Assembly: GCF_030846195.1 (NCBI RefSeq)
Contig: NZ_JAVCWH010000001.1
Span: 1-64,000 of the forward strand
Length of the DNA stretch: 64,000 nt
Direction of reading: 5' to 3'
Source of the DNA: Paracoccus yibinensis
GTDB taxonomy: Bacteria; Pseudomonadota; Alphaproteobacteria; Rhodobacterales; Rhodobacteraceae
A program made the position numbers and the translations under genes. This document shows, piece by piece, positions 18,498-26,728 of the stretch (within the stretch, counting starts at the first letter, position 1; the number at the start of each line of letters is the position of its first letter). The notes under the pieces were generated by a model. That model was not told the origin of the DNA, ran no database searches, and worked only from the letters and a program-made list of their open reading frames with translations.

Positions 18498-21400
18498 TCA
18501 GAACCTGATGCTGAGAGAGGCTTCTATGGTCCGGCCCGCGCCCTTGATGCCCGGCGCAACCTCGAACGGCTCGTCCAGCAGATTCCACACGTTCAGTTCT
18601 GCCAGGAACCGTTGGTCAGGGGATTCCCAGACCGCTTCAAGATCGGTGGTCCATGCGCCCTCCACGCGTCCGCCCGTTTCGTCACCGATCCGGGGACCGA
18701 CCCAGTTGGCCGAAAGGCTGGCCCGGATATTCGCCGGATGGACCCAGGTCAGGCCCAGCCGCGCGGCTTCTTCAGGGACGAAGGGCAGGCTTTCGCCAAA
18801 CGTCGCGCTTGCCGGATCGCGGTTCCTGCTAGCATTCCGCACCACGGTCGCGAACAGACCCAGTCCCTGGGGCAGTTTATAGTTCACCGTGGCCGAGATT
18901 CGGTCCAGCCGCCCGTCCACCACGTCGATCCAGTCAAGGCCGGTGGGAATGGGCACGGAAATGTCGGTGAACTCCTGCCGCTGCACATCGACCGAGGTAA
19001 ACAGGCTGTCGCTCCATTCCGCGTCCCATCGGACAACGGCGGTCTTGGAAATGCCGTCAGGGTCCAAGGGCATACGGCTGGGCTGCAATGCCACGACACC
19101 GACCGGCGCCAGGGTGGTGTCCCCGGTGCCGGTCGTCTCGGCGATCCATGCCGCGCGCAGCCAGTGCCGTTCCGCCGGACGCCACGAGACGCCGATACGG
19201 GGGTCCAGCCTGGAAAGCGAGACGTCGCCACCGAAGCGCAAGGCGACGGCGCCGGCTTCGACGGCAAGGCCCGGTCTGACCTCGTGGTTGACGTTGACCC
19301 AGGCGCGGGCCACGTCGAAGGCGAGGCTTCGCTCCTCGCTTGTGACGATGGGCACCGGGCCAAAGATCGTGGTGTCTTTTTGCGCACGCGATGCCTTGAC
19401 GCGGCCGACCTCGACCCCGGTGCGCAGCACCCATGGACCGCGACCATAGCGCCAGCCCAGGGCCGCCATGCGCGTGCTTTGCGAGGTGTCCGCGTCAAGG
19501 TTGCGGAGGCCAAGAATCCCCCCGGTGGCTGCAGAAGCCAGAAGGCCGGTTTCCCTGGTCTGCTGGACAGCCCGTGTCCCGAAGATCGCCGCTTCGACCA
19601 CGTTGTGCCAGCCGAAACTGTGGCTCCAGCCAAGGCCCGCGCGATCCAGCCGCGTCTCGCGTTGGCGGTCGAAAAGAATGGTGTCGAAGGGCAGCAACGG
19701 TTCGTCCAGAATGAGCAAGCCATTGCCGACCTGGGATCTGACGCGGCCAGTCTGCCCATAGAACACGATGTCGTCATCGGGTGTGACGCTGGCGGTCGCA
19801 TAGGCAAGACCCGAGGTCACCCGATCGTCGAGGTCGAATTCGGCCAGGGGGATCTGCGATCCGGGCTCGCGCCAGCTGCGGCTGTCCGCCAGCCCTTCCC
19901 GTTCCAGCAGAAGATAACCGCTGACCGGGACGGGACGATGGCCGAAGCCTTGCAGTTCAAGACTGCGCATTGCTCGGCTATCCGCGTCGGTCGCGATCGT
20001 CCCGAAGCCCAGCGTCGCCTCGACAAAGGGGCGGCGCAGCACGTCATTGCCGCGTTCACGCCCTGTGAGAATACCGGGGGACAGCAGCAGCCCCTGGAAA
20101 AGACCGGAAAAACTTGCGGCGTCGGGTATGGGATCAACGACATTGTCGCCATAGCCCAGGCTGGACGCGACGGGCGATGCACTGCCCGCCACGGCCTGGT
20201 CGATCAGGCTTGCGCCGTCGAAGGGATCGAACACCGCCTCGCCATAGGATCGGCCCCAGGCATCCAGGCCCTGCAACCGGAAGGCCTGGTTCAGCAGCGA
20301 CCCCTCGGTCCGGTTGGCCTCGGCCCCCGCGAAATCGCCGCCGCGTGCACGGGCGCGACGCATGGCCGACTGCGCGGCGGCAATGGCGCGGTCGGCCTCG
20401 TATTCATCGATTGCAAGCGAGGCGGCGGCTTGTGCCGTGACAGGGTCGTTCGGGTCAAGGCGATCCGCATTGTCCAGCGCCTGCTGCGCCAGTTCGCGCT
20501 CTCCGGCGGCAATATAGGCGGCCGCCAGCAACAGCAGGCCCTGGGAATAGGCCGGGTTGGCGGTCGATCCCGCAAGCAGGTCGTCCTGGGCTGCGGCGAC
20601 ATCCCCCCGCTGAAGGTTCCAGCGGCCGCGCGCAAACAGCGCCACATCGAACGCCGGATCCAGGGCGAAAGCCTGGTCGATCAGCGGCTTGGCCTCGTCC
20701 GGTCGGTCCTGGTCCAGGTAAAGGAAGGCAAGATTGACATAGGCCACGGGATCCATCGGCTGCAGGGCAATGGCGCGCCGCAGCGCCGCCTCGGCCTCGC
20801 GGTTCGCGCCCAGCGTGGACTGCACCGTTCCGATCTGGTTCCACAAGGACGAGACGCCCGGGGCCTCGGCAACCGCGCGGTTCAGCACCGACAGGGCATC
20901 GGCATGGCGGCCTTCGAAGTCCGAAAGAAAGACCGCCTGCGCTTTCAATGCGCTTGGGTCGTCAGGGTCGATGGCAAGCGCCCGTGCGATGGCGGCCCGC
21001 GCCTGGCTGCGGTCATCGACCAGCATCGCAAGCTGCGCCCGGGCAGCGGGCAGGATCGCGTGGTCAGGAAAGCGCGTCTCGGCCGCCGCCAGTTCCCGCA
21101 GGGCGGCGGGAATGTCCAGCAAGACCGCCTGCGCGTAGGCGTGGGCAAGCGCACCCGACGGTGTCCCGGATCCGGGCGGAGGAGATTCCGCGCGGGTGGG
21201 ATCGGCAAGGGCGCGGGCGAAATAGCCCGCATGATCGGCCACGGCCCTGCGGTCCGCATCCAGACGCGGCCCTGCCGCCGCAAGCAGACGCTGGGCATCT
21301 CCATAGCGTCGCTGATCCGCGGCGATAAGACCCTCGACCAGATCCAGCCGCGCGACCAGGTCAGGTTGCGTGACCCGCGCCCGTGCTTCTGCCACCCTTG

Positions 21401-22169
21401 TCCGCGCCACCTCCGTGCCTTCCAGCGCGAAGGCCACCTCGGCCGCGGTCACAAGGTCGGCCGGGCTGCGCGCATCCGCGGGCAAGTTTTCAAGCCGAGC
21501 GCGCTCGGCCCTCAGGGTGGCGCTGGGAAAGTGCGACGGGGCCAGCGACGAAAAGGCCGAGCGGAGGGACAGATAGGTCAGCATCTGTTCTCGGTCGGAA
21601 GGGTCGGTGATGATGATCTTGGTCGGCGCCTCGCCTATCCGGGCGGCGGCGGCTTCCCCCTGCCGGACAGTGACCGAGCCTTGTGGATTGCTGAGCCTGA
21701 CGATCCCCTCCAGCACGGTCAGCGATGTCCGGTCGCCTTCCACTGTCAGGGAAAAATCGGTTCCCCGGACCGCTGCCGCTGCCGCCGGGGTTTCCACCAT
21801 CAGCCCCTGCCCGCCGCGCGCGGCCCTGCCCCACAATGTGCCGCGCTGCAGTTCAAACACGCTGTCCGACGACGCACCCACCTTTTTGACGACAATCGTG
21901 GTGTTGCGCGCCAGACGCATCTGCGTCCGGTCCGCGAACATCACCGCAAGATTGCCCATGGCATTGGTCCTCAGCACATCTCCGGCCAGCAGGTCCTGCG
22001 CCAGTTCCACTGCCGTCCAGCCTGACAGGTCAATGAACTGGACCTCTTCGCCCGACCTTCGGGCTATGACGGACCCCGCCGGGGCGGCGTTGCGCGTCAG
22101 CGGTTCTGCAAAGGCCGGGCTGACCAGCAGACAGACCACGGCCAGGCGCACGGGCAGTCGGAGACACAT
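18498..22169 (-). CDS. FecR-TPR-outer membrane beta-barrel fusion protein
   Basis: A 1223-residue envelope protein. It has a signal peptide (1-21), a FecR domain (about 55-175, with VETPAAAAAVRGTDFSLTV), an array of TPR repeats (about 205-590, for example VAYVNLAFLYLDQDRPDEA) and a C-terminal region of about 600 residues rich in amphipathic strands ending in Phe, as in TonB-dependent-receptor-like barrels. No plug domain or TonB box is apparent. FecR domains normally sense or bind in the periplasm. Here the domain is joined to a barrel and encoded directly upstream of the CHASE2 cyclase, so an envelope signal relay is plausible. Confidence 0.85.
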   Translation of the reverse strand: MCLRLPVRLAVVCLLVSPAFAEPLTRNAAPAGSVIARRSGEEVQFIDLSGWTAVELAQDLLAGDVLRTNAMGNLAVMFADRTQMRLARNTTIVVKKVGASSDSVFELQRGTLWGRAARGGQGLMVETPAAAAAVRGTDFSLTVEGDRTSLTVLEGIVRLSNPQGSVTVRQGEAAAARIGEAPTKIIITDPSDREQMLTYLSLRSAFSSLAPSHFPSATLRAERARLENLPADARSPADLVTAAEVAFALEGTEVARTRVAEARARVTQPDLVARLDLVEGLIAADQRRYGDAQRLLAAAGPRLDADRRAVADHAGYFARALADPTRAESPPPGSGTPSGALAHAYAQAVLLDIPAALRELAAAETRFPDHAILPAARAQLAMLVDDRSQARAAIARALAIDPDDPSALKAQAVFLSDFEGRHADALSVLNRAVAEAPGVSSLWNQIGTVQSTLGANREAEAALRRAIALQPMDPVAYVNLAFLYLDQDRPDEAKPLIDQAFALDPAFDVALFARGRWNLQRGDVAAAQDDLLAGSTANPAYSQGLLLLAAAYIAAGERELAQQALDNADRLDPNDPVTAQAAASLAIDEYEADRAIAAAQSAMRRARARGGDFAGAEANRTEGSLLNQAFRLQGLDAWGRSYGEAVFDPFDGASLIDQAVAGSASPVASSLGYGDNVVDPIPDAASFSGLFQGLLLSPGILTGRERGNDVLRRPFVEATLGFGTIATDADSRAMRSLELQGFGHRPVPVSGYLLLEREGLADSRSWREPGSQIPLAEFDLDDRVTSGLAYATASVTPDDDIVFYGQTGRVRSQVGNGLLILDEPLLPFDTILFDRQRETRLDRAGLGWSHSFGWHNVVEAAIFGTRAVQQTRETGLLASAATGGILGLRNLDADTSQSTRMAALGWRYGRGPWVLRTGVEVGRVKASRAQKDTTIFGPVPIVTSEERSLAFDVARAWVNVNHEVRPGLAVEAGAVALRFGGDVSLSRLDPRIGVSWRPAERHWLRAAWIAETTGTGDTTLAPVGVVALQPSRMPLDPDGISKTAVVRWDAEWSDSLFTSVDVQRQEFTDISVPIPTGLDWIDVVDGRLDRISATVNYKLPQGLGLFATVVRNASRNRDPASATFGESLPFVPEEAARLGLTWVHPANIRASLSANWVGPRIGDETGGRVEGAWTTDLEAVWESPDQRFLAELNVWNLLDEPFEVAPGIKGAGRTIEASLSIRF

Positions 22170-22232
22170 GAACAGAAAACCCGAAAAACGGCCTCACGGT
22201 TCTGTTATCGGACGACCCGGGCAGTGGGTCAA

Positions 22233-22270
22233 GCTGTCCGTCTGACAGTCGGATTAAGTTGTCGGACAGC
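22233..22270. promoter_or_regulatory. Inverted repeat in the divergent fecR/pycTM-like spacer
   Basis: GCTGTCCG (22233-22240) and CGGACAGC (22263-22270) are perfect inverted copies. A second short dyad, CTGTC-CGTCT-GACAG, overlaps the left arm. The site is midway between the two divergent starts and could coordinate both. No protein can be assigned to it. Confidence 0.4.
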
Positions 22271-22324
22271 CCACCCGCATGATAAGCATCACCCAGAGTT
22301 GTTGCATTTTCAGCAGGTCTTGCG

Positions 22325-22891
22325 GTGAAATCCGAACCCATGCCCGACGCTCCGGGACCGGACGCACCTGGCGTCGAAAATCTGCCCGAGGCCCATTCTG
22401 GAAACGACCCTTATTGGGAGCATCTCAAGAAGGTCAACGACGTCTTCTATGATCAGATAAAGACCGCAGATCAGAAGGCTGCCTATCTGTTCACCTTCAT
22501 GGTGGCCTTCCTGCTGGCTTCGGCCGAAGGTCGGGACATCTTTTCAATCGCTGCCTATCAGAACGCCATGATCCTTGAAGCGGCTATCAGGGCGGCCATG
22601 GCGGTGGCGGTTCTGTTTACACTGTTTTCGGCGCTGGGCGTGGTGCTGCCACGCAGGCTTGCAAAGGGAACGTCCCTGTTCTGGGGCGCCTGGCCCGAGC
22701 AGGGCTACCGCGTGCTGTCCGCGCGCGAAAAAGGCGACACGACATTCCTGTTCGACGAATACGCCCGCAATGTTGAAAACCTTGCCACCCTTGCAAGACG
22801 CAAATTCCGCCTGGTGGGCATTGCCTTTCGTGGCCTGATGGTCTGGCTGGCTTGCTATGTCCTGCTGCTGGCCGTGGGTCCGGCAAGCTGA
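22325..22891 (+). CDS. Pycsar effector-like (PycTM/DUF5706-type) membrane protein
   Basis: A 188-residue protein with a hydrophilic N-terminus, the segment QIKTADQKA (44-52), two membrane helices (about 52-67 and 86-108), a cytosolic region with a long helix (about 140-165) and a third helix (166-186). The I-x-x-A-D-x-K-A motif entering TM1 and this topology match PycTM effectors, which disrupt membranes when they bind cyclic pyrimidine nucleotides. The start is GTG 22325, with weak AGCAGG upstream; ATG 22340 is possible. It is divergent from the FecR/cyclase operon, with 155 bases between. Confidence 0.65.
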   Translation: MKSEPMPDAPGPDAPGVENLPEAHSGNDPYWEHLKKVNDVFYDQIKTADQKAAYLFTFMVAFLLASAEGRDIFSIAAYQNAMILEAAIRAAMAVAVLFTLFSALGVVLPRRLAKGTSLFWGAWPEQGYRVLSAREKGDTTFLFDEYARNVENLATLARRKFRLVGIAFRGLMVWLACYVLLLAVGPAS

Positions 22892-23089
22892 GGGCTGATG
22901 CAGACCCGGGATGGGCCGGAAGTGAACAATCCGCATCCGCCAGAGGGTACTGTCAGCGGCATCATCAAGACAGACCAGTCCAAGAGGGTGGTCCTGCCCG
23001 AACCGCTCCGGCACCTCGCATCGAGGTCCAGAAGACCCGTGCATCAGGCAATACAGCGGTGCACTTCGTTCGGGAACTCCTGTCCCAGC
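22892..23089. other. Non-coding stretch upstream of the OmpA relic
   Basis: There is no intact gene. Fragments such as VSGIIKTDQ and RIEVQKT, in different plus-strand frames, may be further pieces of the OmpA-type gene, but they are too short to claim. Confidence 0.35.
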
Positions 23090-23265
23090 TGAACATGAAA
23101 GGAAGCACTGCCGGTTGCCGCCCGAGAACCTGGTGGTCCAAGGCTATGGCGAGCGGTATCCGCAGGTCCGCCAGGAAGGTGACATCCGCGAGAACCGACG
23201 CGGACGTCCGCCGGATCACGGACCTGCTGCAAACCGCAGACGCCGTGACGACCTTGCCCAACTGA
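23090..23265 (+). pseudogene. Remnant of an OmpA-family C-terminal domain
   Basis: The plus strand reads LPPENLVVQGYGERYPQVRQ then EGDIRENRR in one frame and VRRITDLLQTAD in another. Together they make the typical end of an OmpA-like peptidoglycan-binding domain, with its Arg-rich RENRR-V-x-x-RR block, split by a frameshift. The upstream part of the domain is not recognisable in any frame, so this is a truncated relic. Confidence 0.7.
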
Positions 23266-23360
23266 CGCCGTCAGTTCTTGGGACGCGTTCCCGGCCGTCG
23301 GAAAAGGCGCCAATGCGGCGGACAATGTCGGCGCAGCGTCACACGGATCTGACGCCCGCG

Positions 23361-23978
23361 TCAGCCGTTTCTGACAAGCCGCATCAAGGTCATCATGCCC
23401 AGCGGTGGCAGAGTGCGTTCCTCTGCCAAGGTCAGGTTCGCCTCGCCGAGCACCCGGGATCGGTCGAAGTCGGAATGCCAGCCCAGCAGGTCCGCAAGTG
23501 GTGCGGCAACCCGTTCGGCCATGGCCAGGGCACCCCTTTTCCGGGCGAAGTGGTTGACGATGACCACGCTTCCCCCGGGTCGCACCACCCGGGCCATTTC
23601 GGACATGACCTTTTCGGGATCCGGCACCACCGAGATCACATGCATGGCCGCAACGTGATCGAAGCTTTCGTCTGGAAACGCCAGTTCGCGAGCGTCCATC
23701 CGGTGAAGTGCCGCCACATTCGCAAGGCCGTCGGCGGCCACTTTCGCACGCGCCTTTTCCAGCATCTCGGCGCTGTAATCGACGCCCGTCACCCTGACCT
23801 GCGGGCCATAGTGGCGCAAGGCAAGGCCGGTGCCCACGCCGACCTCCAGGACCGAACCACCCAGTTCGCTCAGCAGCGCGGTGGCCCGGCGGCGTCCGAC
23901 ATCCGTCACCGCCCCAAAGGTCCGGTCATAGATCGGTGCCCAGCGGGCATAGGATCTTTCAACGGCCTGCAACTCCAT
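23361..23978 (-). CDS. pmtA: Phosphatidylethanolamine N-methyltransferase
   Basis: A 205-residue SAM-dependent methyltransferase of the Rhodobacter PmtA type. It shows the N-terminal YARWAPIYDRTFG, motif I VLEVGVGTGLAL (about 44-55), VTGVDYSAEML, and ARVVRPGGSVVIVNH near 125-140. It would methylate phosphatidylethanolamine stepwise to phosphatidylcholine at the inner membrane. The stop-to-start arrangement with pssA (ends meet at 23978/23979), and psd upstream of that, supports this assignment over a generic ubiE-like methyltransferase. Confidence 0.85.
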   Translation of the reverse strand: MELQAVERSYARWAPIYDRTFGAVTDVGRRRATALLSELGGSVLEVGVGTGLALRHYGPQVRVTGVDYSAEMLEKARAKVAADGLANVAALHRMDARELAFPDESFDHVAAMHVISVVPDPEKVMSEMARVVRPGGSVVIVNHFARKRGALAMAERVAAPLADLLGWHSDFDRSRVLGEANLTLAEERTLPPLGMMTLMRLVRNG

Positions 23979-24731
23979 TCATGCGTCCTCTCGTGTATGA
24001 CGCCGCCGAAGCCGGATCCATCCGGCCAAGAGCAGCAGCAGATAGGCAAGGTCCAACACCACCAGCGTCAACCAGGGATAGGTGAGCAGTGCCGCCCCCA
24101 GGGCCACCGTCCCCAGCAAGAGAAGGCGTGCCTGGTCAGGCCGAACCCGGACGGGCCGGATGGCGGGCGTGGGCAGGCGGCTGACCATCAGGGCAGCGAC
24201 GGCAACGATCCAGAGAGCGGAAGCAGGACCGGGAAGGACCGCGCCGGGAATGAGATTGGCGAGGAAGATCGGCAGCAGGGCCAGCATCGCCCCTGCGGGC
24301 GACGGAACCCCCGTGAAGGACGTCTTGGGCATCGAAGACGCAAGCGCATCCCGGCTGCTGATGTTGAACCGCGCCAGCCGCAAAGCGCAGGCCGTCGCAT
24401 AGACCAGGGCGGCAATCCACCCCAATCCTCCGGCACCCCCATAGGCCCAGAGGTGAAGCACCAGAACCGGCGCCACACCGAAATTGACGAAATCGCAAAG
24501 CGAGTCGAGTTCTGCCCCCATGGCGCTTTCGCTTCTCAGACGGCGCGCCAGCCGTCCGTCAAGGCCGTCAAGAACCGCCGCAACAAGGATCAAGGCAGCA
24601 GCCCGGTCGAACTCTCCAAGGCTGGCAAGGCGGATCGCCGTCAGCCCCGCGCAAAGCGCCGCAAGCGTAAGGATGTTCGGTAACAGTTGCACCACGGACA
24701 ATCGGGACGGGCGATCCGGGTGCCGGGTCAT
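23979..24731 (-). CDS. pssA: CDP-diacylglycerol-serine O-phosphatidyltransferase
   Basis: Makes phosphatidylserine from CDP-diacylglycerol and serine. The 250-residue integral membrane protein has the CDP-alcohol phosphotransferase motif DGLDGRLARR...G...D...D (about residues 53-79), followed by several membrane helices and a basic C-terminus. It lies between psd and pmtA and is separated from psd by only 2 bases, which indicates one phospholipid operon. Confidence 0.93.
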   Translation of the reverse strand: MTRHPDRPSRLSVVQLLPNILTLAALCAGLTAIRLASLGEFDRAAALILVAAVLDGLDGRLARRLRSESAMGAELDSLCDFVNFGVAPVLVLHLWAYGGAGGLGWIAALVYATACALRLARFNISSRDALASSMPKTSFTGVPSPAGAMLALLPIFLANLIPGAVLPGPASALWIVAVAALMVSRLPTPAIRPVRVRPDQARLLLLGTVALGAALLTYPWLTLVVLDLAYLLLLLAGWIRLRRRHTREDA

Positions 24732-24733
24732 GG

Positions 24734-25426
24734 TCAGTCCATCCGGGCGGGACGCGCGGACCCGACATGGCCAAGTTCGGCAATCACAGTCTCGCCCGCG
24801 ACCATGGTCTGGCCGATGGCGACCAGCGGGACCACGCCCGGGGGCAGATAGACATCAAGCCGCGAGCCAAAGCGGATCAGCCCGAAGCGTTCACCTGTCC
24901 TCAGCTGCTGGTCTTTCCTGGTCCAGCAAAGGATCCGCCGAGCCACGAGACCGGCGATCTGCACGACCGCCAACTGCCGGCCGTCTGCCAGTGCCAGGCA
25001 AAGCCCGTTGCGCTCGTTCAGGTCGCTGGCCTTGTCGAGCGAGGCATTGAAGAACCGGCCGGGCCGGTAGGCCACGGCCAGCACGCGCCCCGCTATGGGC
25101 GCCCGGTTCACGTGGCAATTGAACACCGACATGAAGACGCTGACCCGTGTCAGGGCAACGGGTTCCATCCCCAGTTCGGCAGGAGGCACCGCTTCCTCGA
25201 TCAGCGAGACGACACCGTCCGCAGGGCTGACAATCAGGCCCTCGGCCTGCGGAACGGCACGTCGCGGATCGCGAAAGAAGTAATAGCACCAGACCGTCAG
25301 CCCCAGGCCGATCCAGCCCAGCGGCTCCCAAAGGAAGAAAAGCCCCAGGGCGAAGAGGCCAAAGACCGGCAGGAACCGGAAGCCTTCCGGGTGCATCGGC
25401 TTGAGGAAAGTGCCCCACATGGTCAT
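24734..25426 (-). CDS. psd: Phosphatidylserine decarboxylase proenzyme
   Basis: Decarboxylates phosphatidylserine to phosphatidylethanolamine. The 230-residue short-type proenzyme has two N-terminal membrane helices (about 15-50), [13 protein letters not shown], and the processing site [13 protein letters not shown]. Cleavage at Gly-Ser would create the pyruvoyl group. It is the first gene of the psd-pssA-pmtA operon and the ATG has clear upstream spacing. Confidence 0.93.
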   Translation of the reverse strand: MTMWGTFLKPMHPEGFRFLPVFGLFALGLFFLWEPLGWIGLGLTVWCYYFFRDPRRAVPQAEGLIVSPADGVVSLIEEAVPPAELGMEPVALTRVSVFMSVFNCHVNRAPIAGRVLAVAYRPGRFFNASLDKASDLNERNGLCLALADGRQLAVVQIAGLVARRILCWTRKDQQLRTGERFGLIRFGSRLDVYLPPGVVPLVAIGQTMVAGETVIAELGHVGSARPARMD

Positions 25427-25755
25427 GCGTCGGTTGTCCTGCGGCCATTGACGGTTCGGGGCGCATAGCAGCCCGACCGGATGGGGTCAAACGAAGACGA
25501 CGCTTTCTTGCCGGTTTGCGACATCGTTGACGGGACGGATGCCGCCTTCCCTGAACAAGAGGCGTTTTCTGAAACGCGCCCTTCGATGCCTGACAAAGAC
25601 CTTGGTCGGCTCGGAGGCGACATAGATGCAACCCGCCGGCAGCCAACGCCGAATTGGGGATGGCGCGTTCAGATTCGGGCGGTTACGGAACTTTTCTGTC
25701 ATCTGACGCTTTCTCGAACAGTAGCGCAACAAGGCGCCCGGAAAAGGATGTTCTG
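25427..25755. other. Intergenic region without supported gene
   Basis: It lies between the divergent psd and lipoprotein genes and must hold both promoters. Open frames here lack ribosome-binding sites and family signatures. No clear repeat was seen. Confidence 0.4.
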
Positions 25756-25923
25756 ATGCGAGTTTTGACGGCAAGTCTGTGCGGCAGCATGCTTTTTGTT
25801 CTTGCGGCCTGTGGCAATACCGCAACCGAAAGAGCCGCGACTGGTGGTCTTGGGGGTGCGGTCATTGCCGGCCCTGCCGGCGCGGTCGTGGGCGGAACCG
25901 TCGGGGCGGCCACCGCCAATTGA
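25756..25923 (+). CDS. Small glycine-rich lipoprotein
   Basis: A 55-residue product starting at ATG 25756 after AAAAGGA. The signal peptide ends in the lipobox VLAAC, giving a mature lipoprotein of about 36 residues dominated by a Gly/Ala segment (GGLGGAVIAGPAGAVVGGTV) like glycine-zipper or entericidin-type envelope peptides. Its role is unknown. A strong terminator follows 18 bases later, so it is a monocistronic unit. Confidence 0.75.
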   Translation: MRVLTASLCGSMLFVLAACGNTATERAATGGLGGAVIAGPAGAVVGGTVGAATAN

Positions 25924-25940
25924 TTGCCCCCTGCACCTGA

Positions 25941-25968
25941 AACGGCCGCGTCCGACGCGGCCGTTTTC
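25941..25968 (+). terminator. Rho-independent terminator after the lipoprotein gene
   Basis: Eleven-base perfect stem AACGGCCGCGT / ACGCGGCCGTT with loop CCG, followed by TTCT. Confidence 0.85.
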
Positions 25969-26033
25969 TGTTAGCCTTGCGGGGCCTTTCTGCTTCCCCT
26001 ACATCTGGGAAACAAAGGCAGAAGGACAGCCCC

Positions 26034-26276
26034 ATGGCCATGGAAGCCCATGACATCGAAGCCCTGATACGGGCGGCATTTCCCAACGCGCAAATCACGA
26101 TCACCGATCTTGCAGGCGACGGAAACCATTACGCGGCCGAGGTGATCGACGAAAGCTTCCGGGGCCAGAACCGCGTCCAGCAACAGCGCGCCGTTTATGC
26201 CGCCCTTCAGGACAAGATGGCGGGGAAATCCGGTGCCCTGCATGCCTTGGCATTGACCACCAAAGCGCCTGACTGA
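26034..26276 (+). CDS. bolA: BolA family protein
   Basis: An 80-residue BolA/IbaG-type protein (ATG 26034 after GAAGGACAG). The conserved part [18 protein letters not shown] has a His that can ligate a shared [2Fe-2S] cluster with a monothiol glutaredoxin. The downstream gene is exactly such a glutaredoxin, so the pair probably works in iron-sulfur trafficking and iron regulation in the cytosol. Confidence 0.9.
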   Translation: MAMEAHDIEALIRAAFPNAQITITDLAGDGNHYAAEVIDESFRGQNRVQQQRAVYAALQDKMAGKSGALHALALTTKAPD

Positions 26277-26319
26277 GGCCCTGCCCCTTGGCCAGACCAT
26301 CAGAAACAGGATAAAAGAT

Positions 26320-26682
26320 ATGACGCAAGTAGCTGATAAAATTCAAGGTCTCGTGGACAATGCCGATGTGGTCTTGTTCATGAAGGGCACCAAGGAAATG
26401 CCCCAGTGCGGGTTCTCCAGCCGTGTGGCGGGGGTCCTGAACTACATGGGCGTCGATTACCGCGACGTGAATGTGCTGGCGGACGATGACATCCGGCAAG
26501 GCATCAAGGACTTTTCGGACTGGCCGACGATACCGCAGCTTTATGTCAAAGGCGAATTCGTTGGCGGCTGCGACATCGTGACCGAGATGACCTTGTCAGG
26601 CGAACTGGATCAGCTCTTCGACCAGAAGGGTGTGGCTTACGACAAGGCCGCGGCGGACAAGATACGCGAAGCAAATGCCTGA
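26320..26682 (+). CDS. grxD: Monothiol glutaredoxin (Grx4 type)
   Basis: A 120-residue glutaredoxin with the active site CGFS ([13 protein letters not shown], about residues 23-35), the cis-Pro region [16 protein letters not shown] and the GGCDI glutathione site. CGFS proteins carry [2Fe-2S] clusters with glutathione and BolA partners. It lies 43 bases behind bolA in the same operon, which ends at the terminator at 26702-26728. Confidence 0.95.
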   Translation: MTQVADKIQGLVDNADVVLFMKGTKEMPQCGFSSRVAGVLNYMGVDYRDVNVLADDDIRQGIKDFSDWPTIPQLYVKGEFVGGCDIVTEMTLSGELDQLFDQKGVAYDKAAADKIREANA

Positions 26683-26701
26683 CGGCCGTAAAGGGCAATA
26701 A

Positions 26702-26728
26702 AAAGGGCCGCCGGAGGCGGCCCTTTCT
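26702..26728 (+). terminator. Bidirectional Rho-independent terminator
   Basis: Eleven-base perfect stem AAAGGGCCGCC / GGCGGCCCTTT with loop GGA. T-rich on the plus strand and A-rich before the stem, so it can end both grxD and the converging minus-strand gene. Confidence 0.88.

Noticed and set aside
18423-22025. Plus-strand open frame of about 1200 codons opposite the FecR-TPR gene
   Set aside because: It is a mirror of the minus-strand gene in high-GC DNA. The product has no membrane, signal or domain pattern, whereas the minus strand gives clear FecR and TPR motifs.
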